Program-made: the position numbers and the translations under genes
Shown: positions 25,821 to 34,278 of the stretch, in pieces
Layout: every line of letters starts with the position of its first letter
Position numbering within the stretch: the first letter of the stretch is position 1
The notes under the pieces: generated by a model
Told to the model about the DNA's origin: nothing
Seen by the model: only the letters and a program-made list of their open reading frames with translations
The model's database searches: none
Assembly: GCA_021774335.1 (NCBI GenBank)
Contig: JAJFJD010000040.1
Coordinates: 272,291-336,290 of the forward strand
DNA: 64,000 nucleotides
Direction of reading: 5' to 3'
Origin: Alphaproteobacteria bacterium
Lineage (GTDB): Bacteria > Pseudomonadota > Alphaproteobacteria > UBA8366

Positions 25821-26978
25821 ATGCATCAGCGCCCGAAACTGTTCTTTGCGTTCGTGATGCGGGCAAATGGCGTAACGGGGATCCATACGTCGATGCATGC
25901 CGCGTTGAAGGGTATCCGGGATCTCGGCGTCGATGGGGAGATCGTCACGCCGTTCGATGCTTCGCCGATTAAATATCTTCCGGTGTTCGGAATGCGCAAG
26001 CTGATCACGCCATTCAGCCGCGCGGCCGGCGTGTGGTGGCATCGGCGTTTTCATGGCCCGATACTTGAGCAGGTCCTGCGACAGAAGCTCGGCGCTCCCG
26101 GCGATGCGATCATTTATGCGCAGTGTCCCGTTTCCGCTAAAGCGGCTTTGAGTATCCGCGATCCGTTGCGCCACAAAGTCTATCTGGCGGTCCATTTCAA
26201 CCATTCCCAAGCCGATGAATGGCGGGATCAGGGATACATTGCCGAAGGTGGTCGGGTTTGGGCCGGAATCCGGGCGATGGAGCAGGAGGTCTTACCGGCT
26301 GTCGACGGCCTCCTGTATGTCTCGTCCTACATGCGAGACTATCTTGAAAAGCGATTTCCCAGTTTGGCGTCGAAGCCGTCAATTGTCGGCGTGAATTTTT
26401 TGGACATGTCGACGCAGGATGCATCACACGGCGAGAAGACGGGTGATCTGGTTACCGTCGGGTCACTCGAGCCGCGGAAGAACCAAGCCTATATTCTTCA
26501 CGTCCTCGGCGAGGCCAAACAGCGAGGCCATCGTTACACCCTCACGATCGTTGGCGATGGACCCGACAGGGGGCATCTCGATCGGTTGGCGGTTCATCTC
26601 GGCATCGAAGATCAGGTCACCTTCGTGGGCGTGTCGAACACTGTCTTCGACCATCTCGCGTCCCATCGTGTCTTGGTACATGCCGCAAAAATGGAATCAT
26701 TCGGCCTCGTCGTGGTGGAAGCGATGGCGCACGGCCTGCCGGTTGTCGCCGCACCGGTCGGCGGCATCACCGAGTTGTTCGCCGATGGGGGCGAGGGATT
26801 GCATTGGCCGCTGAATGACGTGATGGCCGGGGCCGATACGCTCATCCGTATCATGGAAGACCGGGACCTGCAGCGCCGCATGGGCATCGCGGCGCAACAG
26901 CGCTTTGCGACGCAGTTTCATGCGACGAAGGTGTTGCCGCAGCTCCGCGACTTTCTTCTGGATGGGATGGAGGCCTGA
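25821..26978 (+). CDS. GT4-family glycosyltransferase
   Basis: 385 residues, GT-B fold retaining glycosyltransferase. The C-terminal nucleotide-sugar domain shows TVGSLEPRKNQ, LTIVGDGPDRGHL and the E-x7-E motif ESFGLVVVEAMAHGLPVVAAPVGG (split over about 290-313). The N-terminal domain is that of WaaG/PimA-like enzymes (GVTGIHTSMHAAL near 17-29). It ends TGA directly followed by ATG of the next gene, so the two are translationally coupled. Acceptor unknown. The paired phosphatase-superfamily enzyme suggests a cell-surface or phospho-glycan pathway. Confidence 0.9.
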   Translation: MHQRPKLFFAFVMRANGVTGIHTSMHAALKGIRDLGVDGEIVTPFDASPIKYLPVFGMRKLITPFSRAAGVWWHRRFHGPILEQVLRQKLGAPGDAIIYAQCPVSAKAALSIRDPLRHKVYLAVHFNHSQADEWRDQGYIAEGGRVWAGIRAMEQEVLPAVDGLLYVSSYMRDYLEKRFPSLASKPSIVGVNFLDMSTQDASHGEKTGDLVTVGSLEPRKNQAYILHVLGEAKQRGHRYTLTIVGDGPDRGHLDRLAVHLGIEDQVTFVGVSNTVFDHLASHRVLVHAAKMESFGLVVVEAMAHGLPVVAAPVGGITELFADGGEGLHWPLNDVMAGADTLIRIMEDRDLQRRMGIAAQQRFATQFHATKVLPQLRDFLLDGMEA

Positions 26979-28496
26979 ATGGGCGCGAAGGTTCTGGTCT
27001 TCGGTGTCGATGCGATGGAGTTGTCGCTCGTCGACGCCTGGATCGACGATGGATCCTTGCCCAACTTGGCATCATTACGGGAACAAGGTCTTTTTGGCGT
27101 TGTCCGAAATCCACCGCGACGGTTTAGCGGCGCGTCCTGGCCGAATTTCTATACGGCGGTCGGTCCCCATCGCCATGGGCAATATCTCCGGACCCGATTC
27201 AACCCCGAGGACTATCGCTATCACGGATACCGCCCGGATCATGATCGCATGCCGGCCTTCTGGACCGATGCTGCCTGGCGGGAGAAGCGCATCGCGGTCA
27301 TCAACATGCCTTACGCGCCCGTCCATGAGGGTCTCAATGGAATGCAGGTGACGGAGTGGGGCGTCCATGATTATCACCACCGCACCATCCGAACCTGGCC
27401 CGCGTCGCTTGCTGACGACGTCCTCTCGAAATACGGCGGTGATCCTGTCGGACTGTGCGAGATCGACGATCGCACACCAGCCGAGTTTCAGGCCTTTCGG
27501 GAAAACCTACTGAAACGGGTGCGCGCCAAGCGCGACATGCTCTGCCATTACCTGCGATCGGATCATTGGGACCTGTTCGTCTCGGTCATGGATGAGACGC
27601 ATTGCGTCGGCCATCAGACATGGCATCTTCATGATCCGTCGCATCCGCGGCATGACTCGGACATCGCCGCCGCGATGGGCGATCCAATGAAGGATGTCTA
27701 TCGGGAAATCGATGCCGCGTTTGGCGCGATCCGCGATTGCGTCGATGAAGATTGCACCATCCTCTTCGTCTCGACCCACGGAATGGGCCCGACCAGCGAT
27801 GGCAACCTGGTATTCGACGACATCTTGCGCCGGATCGAGGGAATAGACGTTGGCGGAGGACCACAGGCGATCTCGGCGATCAAGCGCGTGCAGGCCGCGA
27901 TGCCCGCGTGGCTGCGGGACTTGCTGCAGCCCATCAAGGAACGCATTTCGTTGAAGGTCACCGAGGAGCTTCGCAAGGGCGATCGCGCCAAGCGGCGATA
28001 CTTCTCGATCCCGACACAAGACCCCGCCGCCGGCGTGCGGTTCAATCTGGCCGGACGCGAAAACCATGGATTGGTGGAGCCCGGCGAGCAATACGATGCG
28101 GTCGTCGAGCATCTCAGCCGGGAACTGCATGCGCTGACAGACGGCCGGACCGGCAAGCCGTTGGTGGAGAGGATCATTCGGCAGGAAGATCTGGACCTGA
28201 CCGGCTATGACGGCAATCCACCGGACCTGATCGTGCAATGGGCCGTTATGGACCCGCCGTGGATTCAGTCGCCGACGCTGGGCCGCATCGACCCGATTTA
28301 CAACAATCGTGCCGGCGACCATCGGATGCTGGGATTCATGATGGCGGCCGGCCCGACCGTTCGCCCCGGCCAGTTGGATCACACCGTCGCGCTGGAAGAT
28401 TTCGCCTCGACAATCGCTGGCCTCCTTGGTCTTGATGTTGCCGAGACCGATGGCGCGCCGATCCAGTCGATTTCGCCGGGCGGCCGGGAAAACTAA
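26979..28496 (+). CDS. Alkaline-phosphatase-superfamily phosphodiesterase/phosphatase
   Basis: 505 residues of the type I phosphodiesterase/nucleotide pyrophosphatase branch. The N-terminus VLVFGVDAMELSLVDAW carries the first metal Asp (about residue 10). A nucleophile candidate is Ser in RFSGASWPNFYTAVGPHRHG near 48-67. The second metal cluster is VSMVDETHC-like (VSVMDETHCVGHQ, about 203-215) and FVSTHGMGPTSDG (about 264-276) supplies D/H ligands. No signal peptide, so it is probably cytoplasmic. It abuts the GT4 gene with no gap. The substrate is not evident; bacterial members act on nucleotide-sugars, phospho-sugars or sulfate esters. Confidence 0.85.
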   Translation: MGAKVLVFGVDAMELSLVDAWIDDGSLPNLASLREQGLFGVVRNPPRRFSGASWPNFYTAVGPHRHGQYLRTRFNPEDYRYHGYRPDHDRMPAFWTDAAWREKRIAVINMPYAPVHEGLNGMQVTEWGVHDYHHRTIRTWPASLADDVLSKYGGDPVGLCEIDDRTPAEFQAFRENLLKRVRAKRDMLCHYLRSDHWDLFVSVMDETHCVGHQTWHLHDPSHPRHDSDIAAAMGDPMKDVYREIDAAFGAIRDCVDEDCTILFVSTHGMGPTSDGNLVFDDILRRIEGIDVGGGPQAISAIKRVQAAMPAWLRDLLQPIKERISLKVTEELRKGDRAKRRYFSIPTQDPAAGVRFNLAGRENHGLVEPGEQYDAVVEHLSRELHALTDGRTGKPLVERIIRQEDLDLTGYDGNPPDLIVQWAVMDPPWIQSPTLGRIDPIYNNRAGDHRMLGFMMAAGPTVRPGQLDHTVALEDFASTIAGLLGLDVAETDGAPIQSISPGGREN

Positions 28497-28637
28497 CAAC
28501 GCCAAATTTGTATCCAGCGTCTATTGCAATGCCCGGCGTCAACTTGCCACGTGTTTGCTTTAGGGGCAGATTTGGGGCGTTTGGAGGCGCTAAACGCCCA
28601 TCGCTTTCCGTCAATCACCGCAAAAGGATCCATCGCC

Positions 28638-29804
28638 ATGCCAGCCGAATTCGCCGAAGAAGAGCGGATGCTGATCGACCTCGTCGAGAAGTTCGTCGAG
28701 AACGAATTGATGCCTTTGGAGAAGGCCGTTATGGCGCGTGAAGCGGCCGGCGAGCCCTGGTCGCTGGTGCCCGAAGAGGAAGGGCCGTTGCTGGCAAAGT
28801 GTAAGGAGCTTGGCCTGTGGGCGCTCGACGCGCCGGAGGAAGCGGGCGGCATGGCACTGCCGTCGACGGTCATGCTGGCGTTGCAGGAGCGGTTGAAGCG
28901 CACGGTGACGCCATTTATCTTCCCGCCGGACTCGCCGAACCTCCACATGCTCGAGGCCGTGGCGTCGCCGGAGCAGAAGAAGAAATATATGGAGCCGTAT
29001 GCCCAGGGCGAGATGAAATCCTGTATCGGCATATCCGAGCCCGGCGCCGGCGGCGATCCGGCGCAGATGAAGACGCGGGCGATCCGCGACGGGGACGAGT
29101 GGGTCATCAACGGCCGAAAGATATGGGTCTCCAACGTGCCCAAGGCCGATTTCATCATCCTGATGGCGGTGACCGATCCGGACAAGGGCGCGCGCGGCGG
29201 CATTACGGCCTTTATCCTGGAGAAAGGCACGCCGGGCTTCACGATCGAGCGCGAGATCCCGATGTTGGGCGGCTCCCGAACCTATGAGTTGGTTCTGGAC
29301 GATGTTCGCCTCAAAGACAGTCAGGTCCTGGGCGAGGTTGGGCAGGGGTTCGCACCGATGCAGAAGCGACTGACCGTCCGGCGGCTGGAAATCGGTGCGA
29401 TGGGCGTCGGCATGGCGTCCCGCGCGCTTGAGATGATGTGCGAACACACGCAGCAGCGCGAGACATTCGGTACGCTTCTGTCCGACCGCCAGGCGATCCA
29501 ATGGTGGATCGCCGATGCGGCCACCAAGATTCACGCGACGCGGTTGATGGTGCAGGACGCCGCGGAGAAACAGGATCGGGGCGAGGACGTGCGCACGGAA
29601 GCGTCGATGATCAAGGTCTTCGCCACGGAAATGGCGACCGAGGTGCTGGATCATGCGATGCAGAGCTTCGGCGCCATGGGCATGACCCGCGAACTTCCCT
29701 TCGCCATCATGTCGCAGCGCTTGCGCCTTTCCCGAATCTACGAGGGACCGACCGAGGTGCATCGCATGGTAATCGCGCGCCGCACGCTTCGGAAATACGG
29801 CTAG
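28638..29804 (+). CDS. Acyl-CoA dehydrogenase family protein
   Basis: 388 residues from the ATG at 28638 with AAAAGGA upstream; the frame is open back to 28524 with non-native residues. FAD-dependent acyl-CoA dehydrogenase: N-terminal helical domain, middle beta domain with CIGISEPGAGGDPAQMKTRA (about 133-152) and WVINGRKIWVSN, and C-terminal helical domain. The catalytic base is likely the Glu of RLSRIYEGPTEVHRM near the C-terminus. It would introduce a 2,3 double bond into a short or branched acyl-CoA. The iron-ADH-like gene follows 25 bases later. Confidence 0.92.
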   Translation: MPAEFAEEERMLIDLVEKFVENELMPLEKAVMAREAAGEPWSLVPEEEGPLLAKCKELGLWALDAPEEAGGMALPSTVMLALQERLKRTVTPFIFPPDSPNLHMLEAVASPEQKKKYMEPYAQGEMKSCIGISEPGAGGDPAQMKTRAIRDGDEWVINGRKIWVSNVPKADFIILMAVTDPDKGARGGITAFILEKGTPGFTIEREIPMLGGSRTYELVLDDVRLKDSQVLGEVGQGFAPMQKRLTVRRLEIGAMGVGMASRALEMMCEHTQQRETFGTLLSDRQAIQWWIADAATKIHATRLMVQDAAEKQDRGEDVRTEASMIKVFATEMATEVLDHAMQSFGAMGMTRELPFAIMSQRLRLSRIYEGPTEVHRMVIARRTLRKYG

Positions 29805-29829
29805 GCCGCAACGGACGATTGGAAACACG

Positions 29830-31044
29830 ATGAGCCGACAGGCATTCAGGGCAGCCGGATATCCGTGGCGCTTGTATTGCGGGCCGCAGGTCATCGAGCA
29901 GCGGCTGAACGAAGCGATGGATCGAACCGGCGCCAAACGGGCCATGGTTATCTGTTCGCCGTCGATCAACCGGCGAACCAATACCGTGCAACGCATCGAG
30001 GCGGCGTTGGGCGACCGCTTTGCCGGCGTGTTCGACGGGATCGAGAAAGACTCGACCTTTGCATCGGTCGATGCTGCACGGCAGGCCGCCGTGGACGCGA
30101 AGGCGGACCTGTTGATCGCGGCCGGCGGTGGCAGTGTCATCGTGGCGGTGCGCGCCGTGGCGATCTTCCTGGCGGAGGCGGGCGATCCCTTCGAGATCAT
30201 GACGCAATACCCGGAAGGGAAACCGGCCTACAGCCCGCGCCTCATGGCGCCGAAGCCACCGATCATCAATATCCCGACCACGCCGACCAGCGCGATGAAC
30301 CGGGCCGGGACTGGACTGAAGAACCCCGATCTGGATCAACGGATGGAGTATTTCGATCCCAAGACCCGGCCGAACGCGATCTTTCTCGACGATGAAGTAT
30401 TGCTCACTGCGCCGAAGGATGTCGTTCGCTCGACGGCAACAACGGTCTTCGCCAGCACGGTCAGCGCCTTGTCGCAGAAGGGCCTGAATCCGTTGGTGGC
30501 GGGTGATCGGGACAACGCTTTCCGGCTGGCGCACGGGGCCTACCTGCGCCTGATGGATAATCTCGATGATCCGGCGCTGCGCACCGATCTATGCTTGGCG
30601 GCATTCCTGCAGAACCGCGCCGAAGACGACGGACGCGGCCGGTTTCATGGCGGCCCGTTTTCGGGGAACTATGCGGTATCGACGGCGCTGCACATCCGCT
30701 ATCCCACCGTCGGGCAGGGTGAATCGACCTCGGTCGTGCACGCCCCTGCAATGCGGCTCGCCGAAGATGTCGACCTACAGGCGGCGCGTCAGGTCGCCGA
30801 AGGGATCGGCGTGTGGTCCGATGGGATGGATGCGGGGCAGGCGACCGGTGCGGTTGCCGACGCTGTCGAGGATATCTATGAGCGGACCGGCGTGCCGACG
30901 CAGCTTCGCCAACTCGACATACCGAAGGACGACTTGATCAACATCGCCAGGGAAACCGTGAAGAATTTCAATGCCAATGCGGGTGCACGCTCCGAGGAGC
31001 AACAAATCCAGGACTCGCTCCGGTTGCTGGAAGCTGCCTGGTAA
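29830..31044 (+). CDS. Iron-containing alcohol dehydrogenase-like protein with altered metal site
   Basis: 404 residues of the Fe-ADH/maleylacetate reductase/dehydroquinate synthase-like fold. The NAD(P) pocket is seen as LLIAAGGGSVI (94-104) and IINIPTTPTSAMN (145-157). The family's helix with metal ligands (DALxHxxE) is replaced by STATTVFASTVSA (201-213), and the later H-x3-H region reads AVSTALHIRYP, so the usual Asp and two of the three His ligands appear to be missing; VVHAP retains one His. It may be metal-independent, use another metal, or have lost dehydrogenase activity. Co-directional with the acyl-CoA dehydrogenase. Confidence 0.82.
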   Translation: MSRQAFRAAGYPWRLYCGPQVIEQRLNEAMDRTGAKRAMVICSPSINRRTNTVQRIEAALGDRFAGVFDGIEKDSTFASVDAARQAAVDAKADLLIAAGGGSVIVAVRAVAIFLAEAGDPFEIMTQYPEGKPAYSPRLMAPKPPIINIPTTPTSAMNRAGTGLKNPDLDQRMEYFDPKTRPNAIFLDDEVLLTAPKDVVRSTATTVFASTVSALSQKGLNPLVAGDRDNAFRLAHGAYLRLMDNLDDPALRTDLCLAAFLQNRAEDDGRGRFHGGPFSGNYAVSTALHIRYPTVGQGESTSVVHAPAMRLAEDVDLQAARQVAEGIGVWSDGMDAGQATGAVADAVEDIYERTGVPTQLRQLDIPKDDLINIARETVKNFNANAGARSEEQQIQDSLRLLEAAW

Positions 31045-31047
31045 GGC

Positions 31048-31884
31048 CTAGCGCGGCGTATCGCCCTGGATGATGATTCGGTAGAGCAGCCGAAGTTCTT
31101 CAAAATCGTAGTCGGCGTTCGCCTTATGGATGCAACACCGATTGTCCCAGATGACCATGTCGCCGGCGCGCCAGCGATGGGTGTAGACGAATTCGGGTTG
31201 CGTCGCATGCGCTACGATCCGTTCGATCAATTCGGCGCAATGTTCCGGCGTCATGCCGCGGAACCGGCGTACGCGCAGCGGGTTCAGATAGATCGACTTG
31301 CGGCCGTTTTCCGGGTGCGTGCGGATCAGCGGGTGGACCACGCCGTCCGACGCATCGTCTTCGCCGGCGGCGATCCGTTCCGTCAGGTTCGGTGGCACGC
31401 GGCTCTCCGTATAGGCATGCACCGCTTCCAGCGCATCCACTTCGGTGCGCAGCGGTGCGGGTAGGGCGTCATAGGCTGCGCCCATATGCGCCCATTCCGT
31501 GTCGCCCCCTTTCGTTGGCAGTGAAACGGCATAGAGCGCCGTCGCCTTGGGCGGTTCCGGTTGAAAGGAATGGTCCGTATGCCAGCTTACGCCGCGGACA
31601 TTGATCTTGCCCTCTTTGGTCTTTTCCTGGTTCGAGATCGTCGCCACGTCGGGGCATTCCGGCAGATTGAATTGCTTTAAGTGCTGCCGCAGCGGTTCGC
31701 CGAACAGGCGGGTCGCGTTGAGGAAAGCCGGAGCATCGAGTTTCTGGTCCCGGATTGCGAGGACCGAGTGGTCGACGAAGGCTTGCCGCAGCGCGTCCGC
31801 CGCCTCCGGCGGAAAGGGTTGCGACAGATCGATTCCGCTGATCTCAGCGCCGATATGATCGGTTTGCTTTGAAATAGAGAACAT
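31048..31884 (-). CDS. TauD/TfdA-family 2-oxoglutarate/Fe(II) dioxygenase
   Basis: 278 residues from the ATG at 31884; the longer frame to 32157 runs into the divergent GST gene and is not used. The Fe(II) facial triad is visible as H-x-D in WHTDHSF (about 117-123) and the distal His in MVIWDNRCCIHKA. The 2-oxoglutarate-binding Arg is in LLYRIII. These enzymes hydroxylate taurine, 2,4-D, sulfate esters and related acids. N-terminus FSISKQTDHIGAEISGIDLSQP is typical of the family. Its stop converges on that of the Fe-ADH-like gene with a 3-base gap. Substrate unknown. Confidence 0.9.
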   Translation of the reverse strand: MFSISKQTDHIGAEISGIDLSQPFPPEAADALRQAFVDHSVLAIRDQKLDAPAFLNATRLFGEPLRQHLKQFNLPECPDVATISNQEKTKEGKINVRGVSWHTDHSFQPEPPKATALYAVSLPTKGGDTEWAHMGAAYDALPAPLRTEVDALEAVHAYTESRVPPNLTERIAAGEDDASDGVVHPLIRTHPENGRKSIYLNPLRVRRFRGMTPEHCAELIERIVAHATQPEFVYTHRWRAGDMVIWDNRCCIHKANADYDFEELRLLYRIIIQGDTPR

Positions 31885-32026
31885 ATAGGTGGGGCTCCCA
31901 AGACCGGCAGGTTCTGTACACCGGCCTTTGCCCATAATAACGCCGTAGCCAATACGTGCGCCAATCGGCAAGGTCCGCCGGATGCGGTAGACTAGGCCGA
32001 GACACCAACCTTGGGAGCAACGACAC

Positions 32027-32644
32027 ATGATATTGGTAGGCCGCAATCTTTCGCCCTTCGTGCGGCGGAGCGCGATCGTTTTGAAGACATTGGGATTGGA
32101 CTTTGAATCGAAAGGGCTTTCGACGGCGGATGACAACGATGAAATTCTGAAGATCAATCCGGTCGGACGTGTACCGTCGCTGATCCTGGATGATGGCGAG
32201 ACCGTCGTCGACAGTCAGGCGATCATCGATCATGCCCTCGAAGTAGGCGATCCCGACAACCAGCTTCTGGCACAATCGGGCGCCGAGCGCCGTGCCGTGC
32301 TGAGGGTTTCCGCCATCGCCCAGGGCGCAATGGAGAAGGCGGTGGCGTCCAGTTACGAGCGGAACCGCCGCCCCAAGGAGAAAGTGTACAAGGGCTGGGT
32401 CGAAAAGGTCGATGCCCAGAACGCGTCGGCGTTGGCGTCGCTTGAGGCGATGGTCAAGGCCGGCGGTGACTGGATCCATGGCGGTCACATGACGCTGGCC
32501 GATATCAACGCTGTCGTCGCGCATGATTTCGTCAGCATCGCCGAACCCTATCTCGTCAAGGACGACGCGTTTCCGGCATTGGCGGCGCTGTCGGCGCGAT
32601 GCAATGAATTGCCGGCCTTCGCGGAGACGCGATGGAAGGGTTGA
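32027..32644 (+). CDS. Glutathione S-transferase family protein
   Basis: 205 residues with GGGAGC upstream of the ATG. N-terminal thioredoxin-fold domain: LVGRNLSPFVRRSAIVLKTLGL with the catalytic Ser/Cys region at SPF (residues 9-11), the cis-Pro segment INPVGRVPSLILDDG (43-57) and DSQAIIDH (62-69) for gamma-glutamyl binding. The all-helical C-terminal domain has the N-capping-box sequence MTLADINAVVAHDF near 150-163. Cytosolic. It diverges from the TauD gene across about 140 bases and lies just upstream of the thioredoxin-like/UGSC selenoprotein pair; a shared thiol-redox theme is possible. Confidence 0.92.
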   Translation: MILVGRNLSPFVRRSAIVLKTLGLDFESKGLSTADDNDEILKINPVGRVPSLILDDGETVVDSQAIIDHALEVGDPDNQLLAQSGAERRAVLRVSAIAQGAMEKAVASSYERNRRPKEKVYKGWVEKVDAQNASALASLEAMVKAGGDWIHGGHMTLADINAVVAHDFVSIAEPYLVKDDAFPALAALSARCNELPAFAETRWKG

Positions 32645-32778
32645 TGCGGCCCCGCGCGATCGGCGCCAATTGCCGGGTTGGGTGCGCGGTGCTAGCCTGA
32701 AACCGATTTTCGCGACCTTCAAGATCGATGCCGCTGCGCCCCCGGCTCGGCACCGCGCCGATTCACCCTTTCACGGAG

Positions 32779-34236
32779 ATGACCACAGAGATGACCAAGG
32801 ACGACACGGATAACGGCATTATCGCGGTCGTGAAACGCGATTGCCCGACCTGTGAATTGGTGGAGCCGGTCTTGAAGCGGCTGGAAGAGGCGGGGACCTT
32901 GGTGCGCGTTTATTCGCAAGATGACCCCACATTTCCCGAAGGCATTGCGACCGTCCAGGACGACCGGTCGCTCGAGCAGTCCTTTCACCTCGATATCGAG
33001 TTCGTGCCGACGCTGATCCGGATGGAAGACAACCGGCAGGCAGGCCGTGTGTTCGGCTGGAACCGGGAGGAATGGGAAAGTTTCACCGGTATTCAGGGCA
33101 TCGGCGAAGGGCTGCCGGAAAACCAGCCCGGCTGCGGATCGAAATCCGTTGAGCCCGGCGTCCCGGAGCAACTGCAGGCGCGCTACGGCGAGGTGCCGTT
33201 CAAATCGCGCAAGATCGAATATTCCGATTGGGATGACGTTGTCGAGCAGGCATTCGACCGGGGCTGGACCGATGGCTTGCCGGTCGTGCCGCCGACCGAT
33301 GCTCGCATCTTGCGCATGCTGACCGGCACCAATCGGGCGCCGGACGAGGTGGTCGGAATCATGCCGCCGGACATGAAAGAGTGCACGGTCGAGAAGATCG
33401 CCGTGAATGCGGTCATGGCGGGCGCGCGGCCGGAATACATGCCGGTAATCCTGGCGGTCGTCGAAGCCGCGCTGAAACCGATGTTCACGCTGCACGGTGT
33501 CCTGTGTACGCTCAATTTCTCCGGCCCGGTCATCGTCGTCAACGGACCGGTCACCAAATCGATCGGCATGAACTGGGGCGGCAACTGCCTGGGGCAGGGC
33601 AACCGTGCCAACGCCACCATCGGTCGGACGCTGCAACTGCTTGTCCGGAATGTGGGCGGCGGCCGGCCCGGTGAGATCGACCGCGCCGTCTTCGGCAATC
33701 CCGGCAAATACACCTATTGCTTCGCCGAGGACGAGACAGACCCGGATTGGGAACCGTTGCATGTATCGCGCGGTTGCACCGCCGGATCGAATGCCGTGAC
33801 GTTGCATCACGGTCATGGCGTGACGGGCTTTTCGGACTCCGCCGCCCGTTCTGCTGATGAACTGGCGCGGTCGCTGTCCCTTATGCTCGTGAACGAAATG
33901 CATCCCAAGAAGACGCAATGCGCCAATGTCATTGTCGCAATCTCGCCGGAGCACTACCGCATCTACAAGGATGACGGCTGGGGCCGGAAGGAGATCGAGG
34001 AGGCATTGCATCATTACACGACGCGCCCCGGTAAGGACCTGATCAAGGGCGCTCAAGGTATCGGCGAGGGGATCGATCCGGATCTTGCGGAAGAGATGGT
34101 GCCCAAATTCTGGCGCGATCACGGTATACTGCTGATGCGCGCGGGCGGCCCCGGGGGCCTGCAAACCGCGATTATCGGCGGATGGAGCGGCGGCCGGAAC
34201 CATGATGAGATCCAGCCTGTCACGCATCAATTCTAG
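32779..34236 (+). CDS. Thioredoxin-fold protein fused to a large conserved domain; partner of the UGSC selenoprotein
   Basis: About 485 residues; ATGs at 32779 and 32791 are candidate starts (GGAG at 32775-32778 suits the second by spacing). Residues about 10-90 form a thioredoxin-like domain with a CPTC redox motif near residue 22 and a cis-Pro at FVPTLIR. After a linker with PGCGSK, a domain of about 340 residues follows, starting at ARYGEVPF and containing DGLPVVPPT, ECTVEKIAVNAVMAGARPEY, GGNCLGQGNRANATIGR and RGCTAGSNAVT, with several conserved-looking Cys. I recognise this second domain only as one found next to UGSC-family genes. The UGSC gene starts about 40 bases downstream. A redox or selenium/sulfur-transfer role is inferred. 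Confidence 0.75.
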   Translation: MTTEMTKDDTDNGIIAVVKRDCPTCELVEPVLKRLEEAGTLVRVYSQDDPTFPEGIATVQDDRSLEQSFHLDIEFVPTLIRMEDNRQAGRVFGWNREEWESFTGIQGIGEGLPENQPGCGSKSVEPGVPEQLQARYGEVPFKSRKIEYSDWDDVVEQAFDRGWTDGLPVVPPTDARILRMLTGTNRAPDEVVGIMPPDMKECTVEKIAVNAVMAGARPEYMPVILAVVEAALKPMFTLHGVLCTLNFSGPVIVVNGPVTKSIGMNWGGNCLGQGNRANATIGRTLQLLVRNVGGGRPGEIDRAVFGNPGKYTYCFAEDETDPDWEPLHVSRGCTAGSNAVTLHHGHGVTGFSDSAARSADELARSLSLMLVNEMHPKKTQCANVIVAISPEHYRIYKDDGWGRKEIEEALHHYTTRPGKDLIKGAQGIGEGIDPDLAEEMVPKFWRDHGILLMRAGGPGGLQTAIIGGWSGGRNHDEIQPVTHQF

Positions 34237-34278
34237 GAACGGTATCCGACCTAACACCGAAAAGGAGGAATGTCCGAC

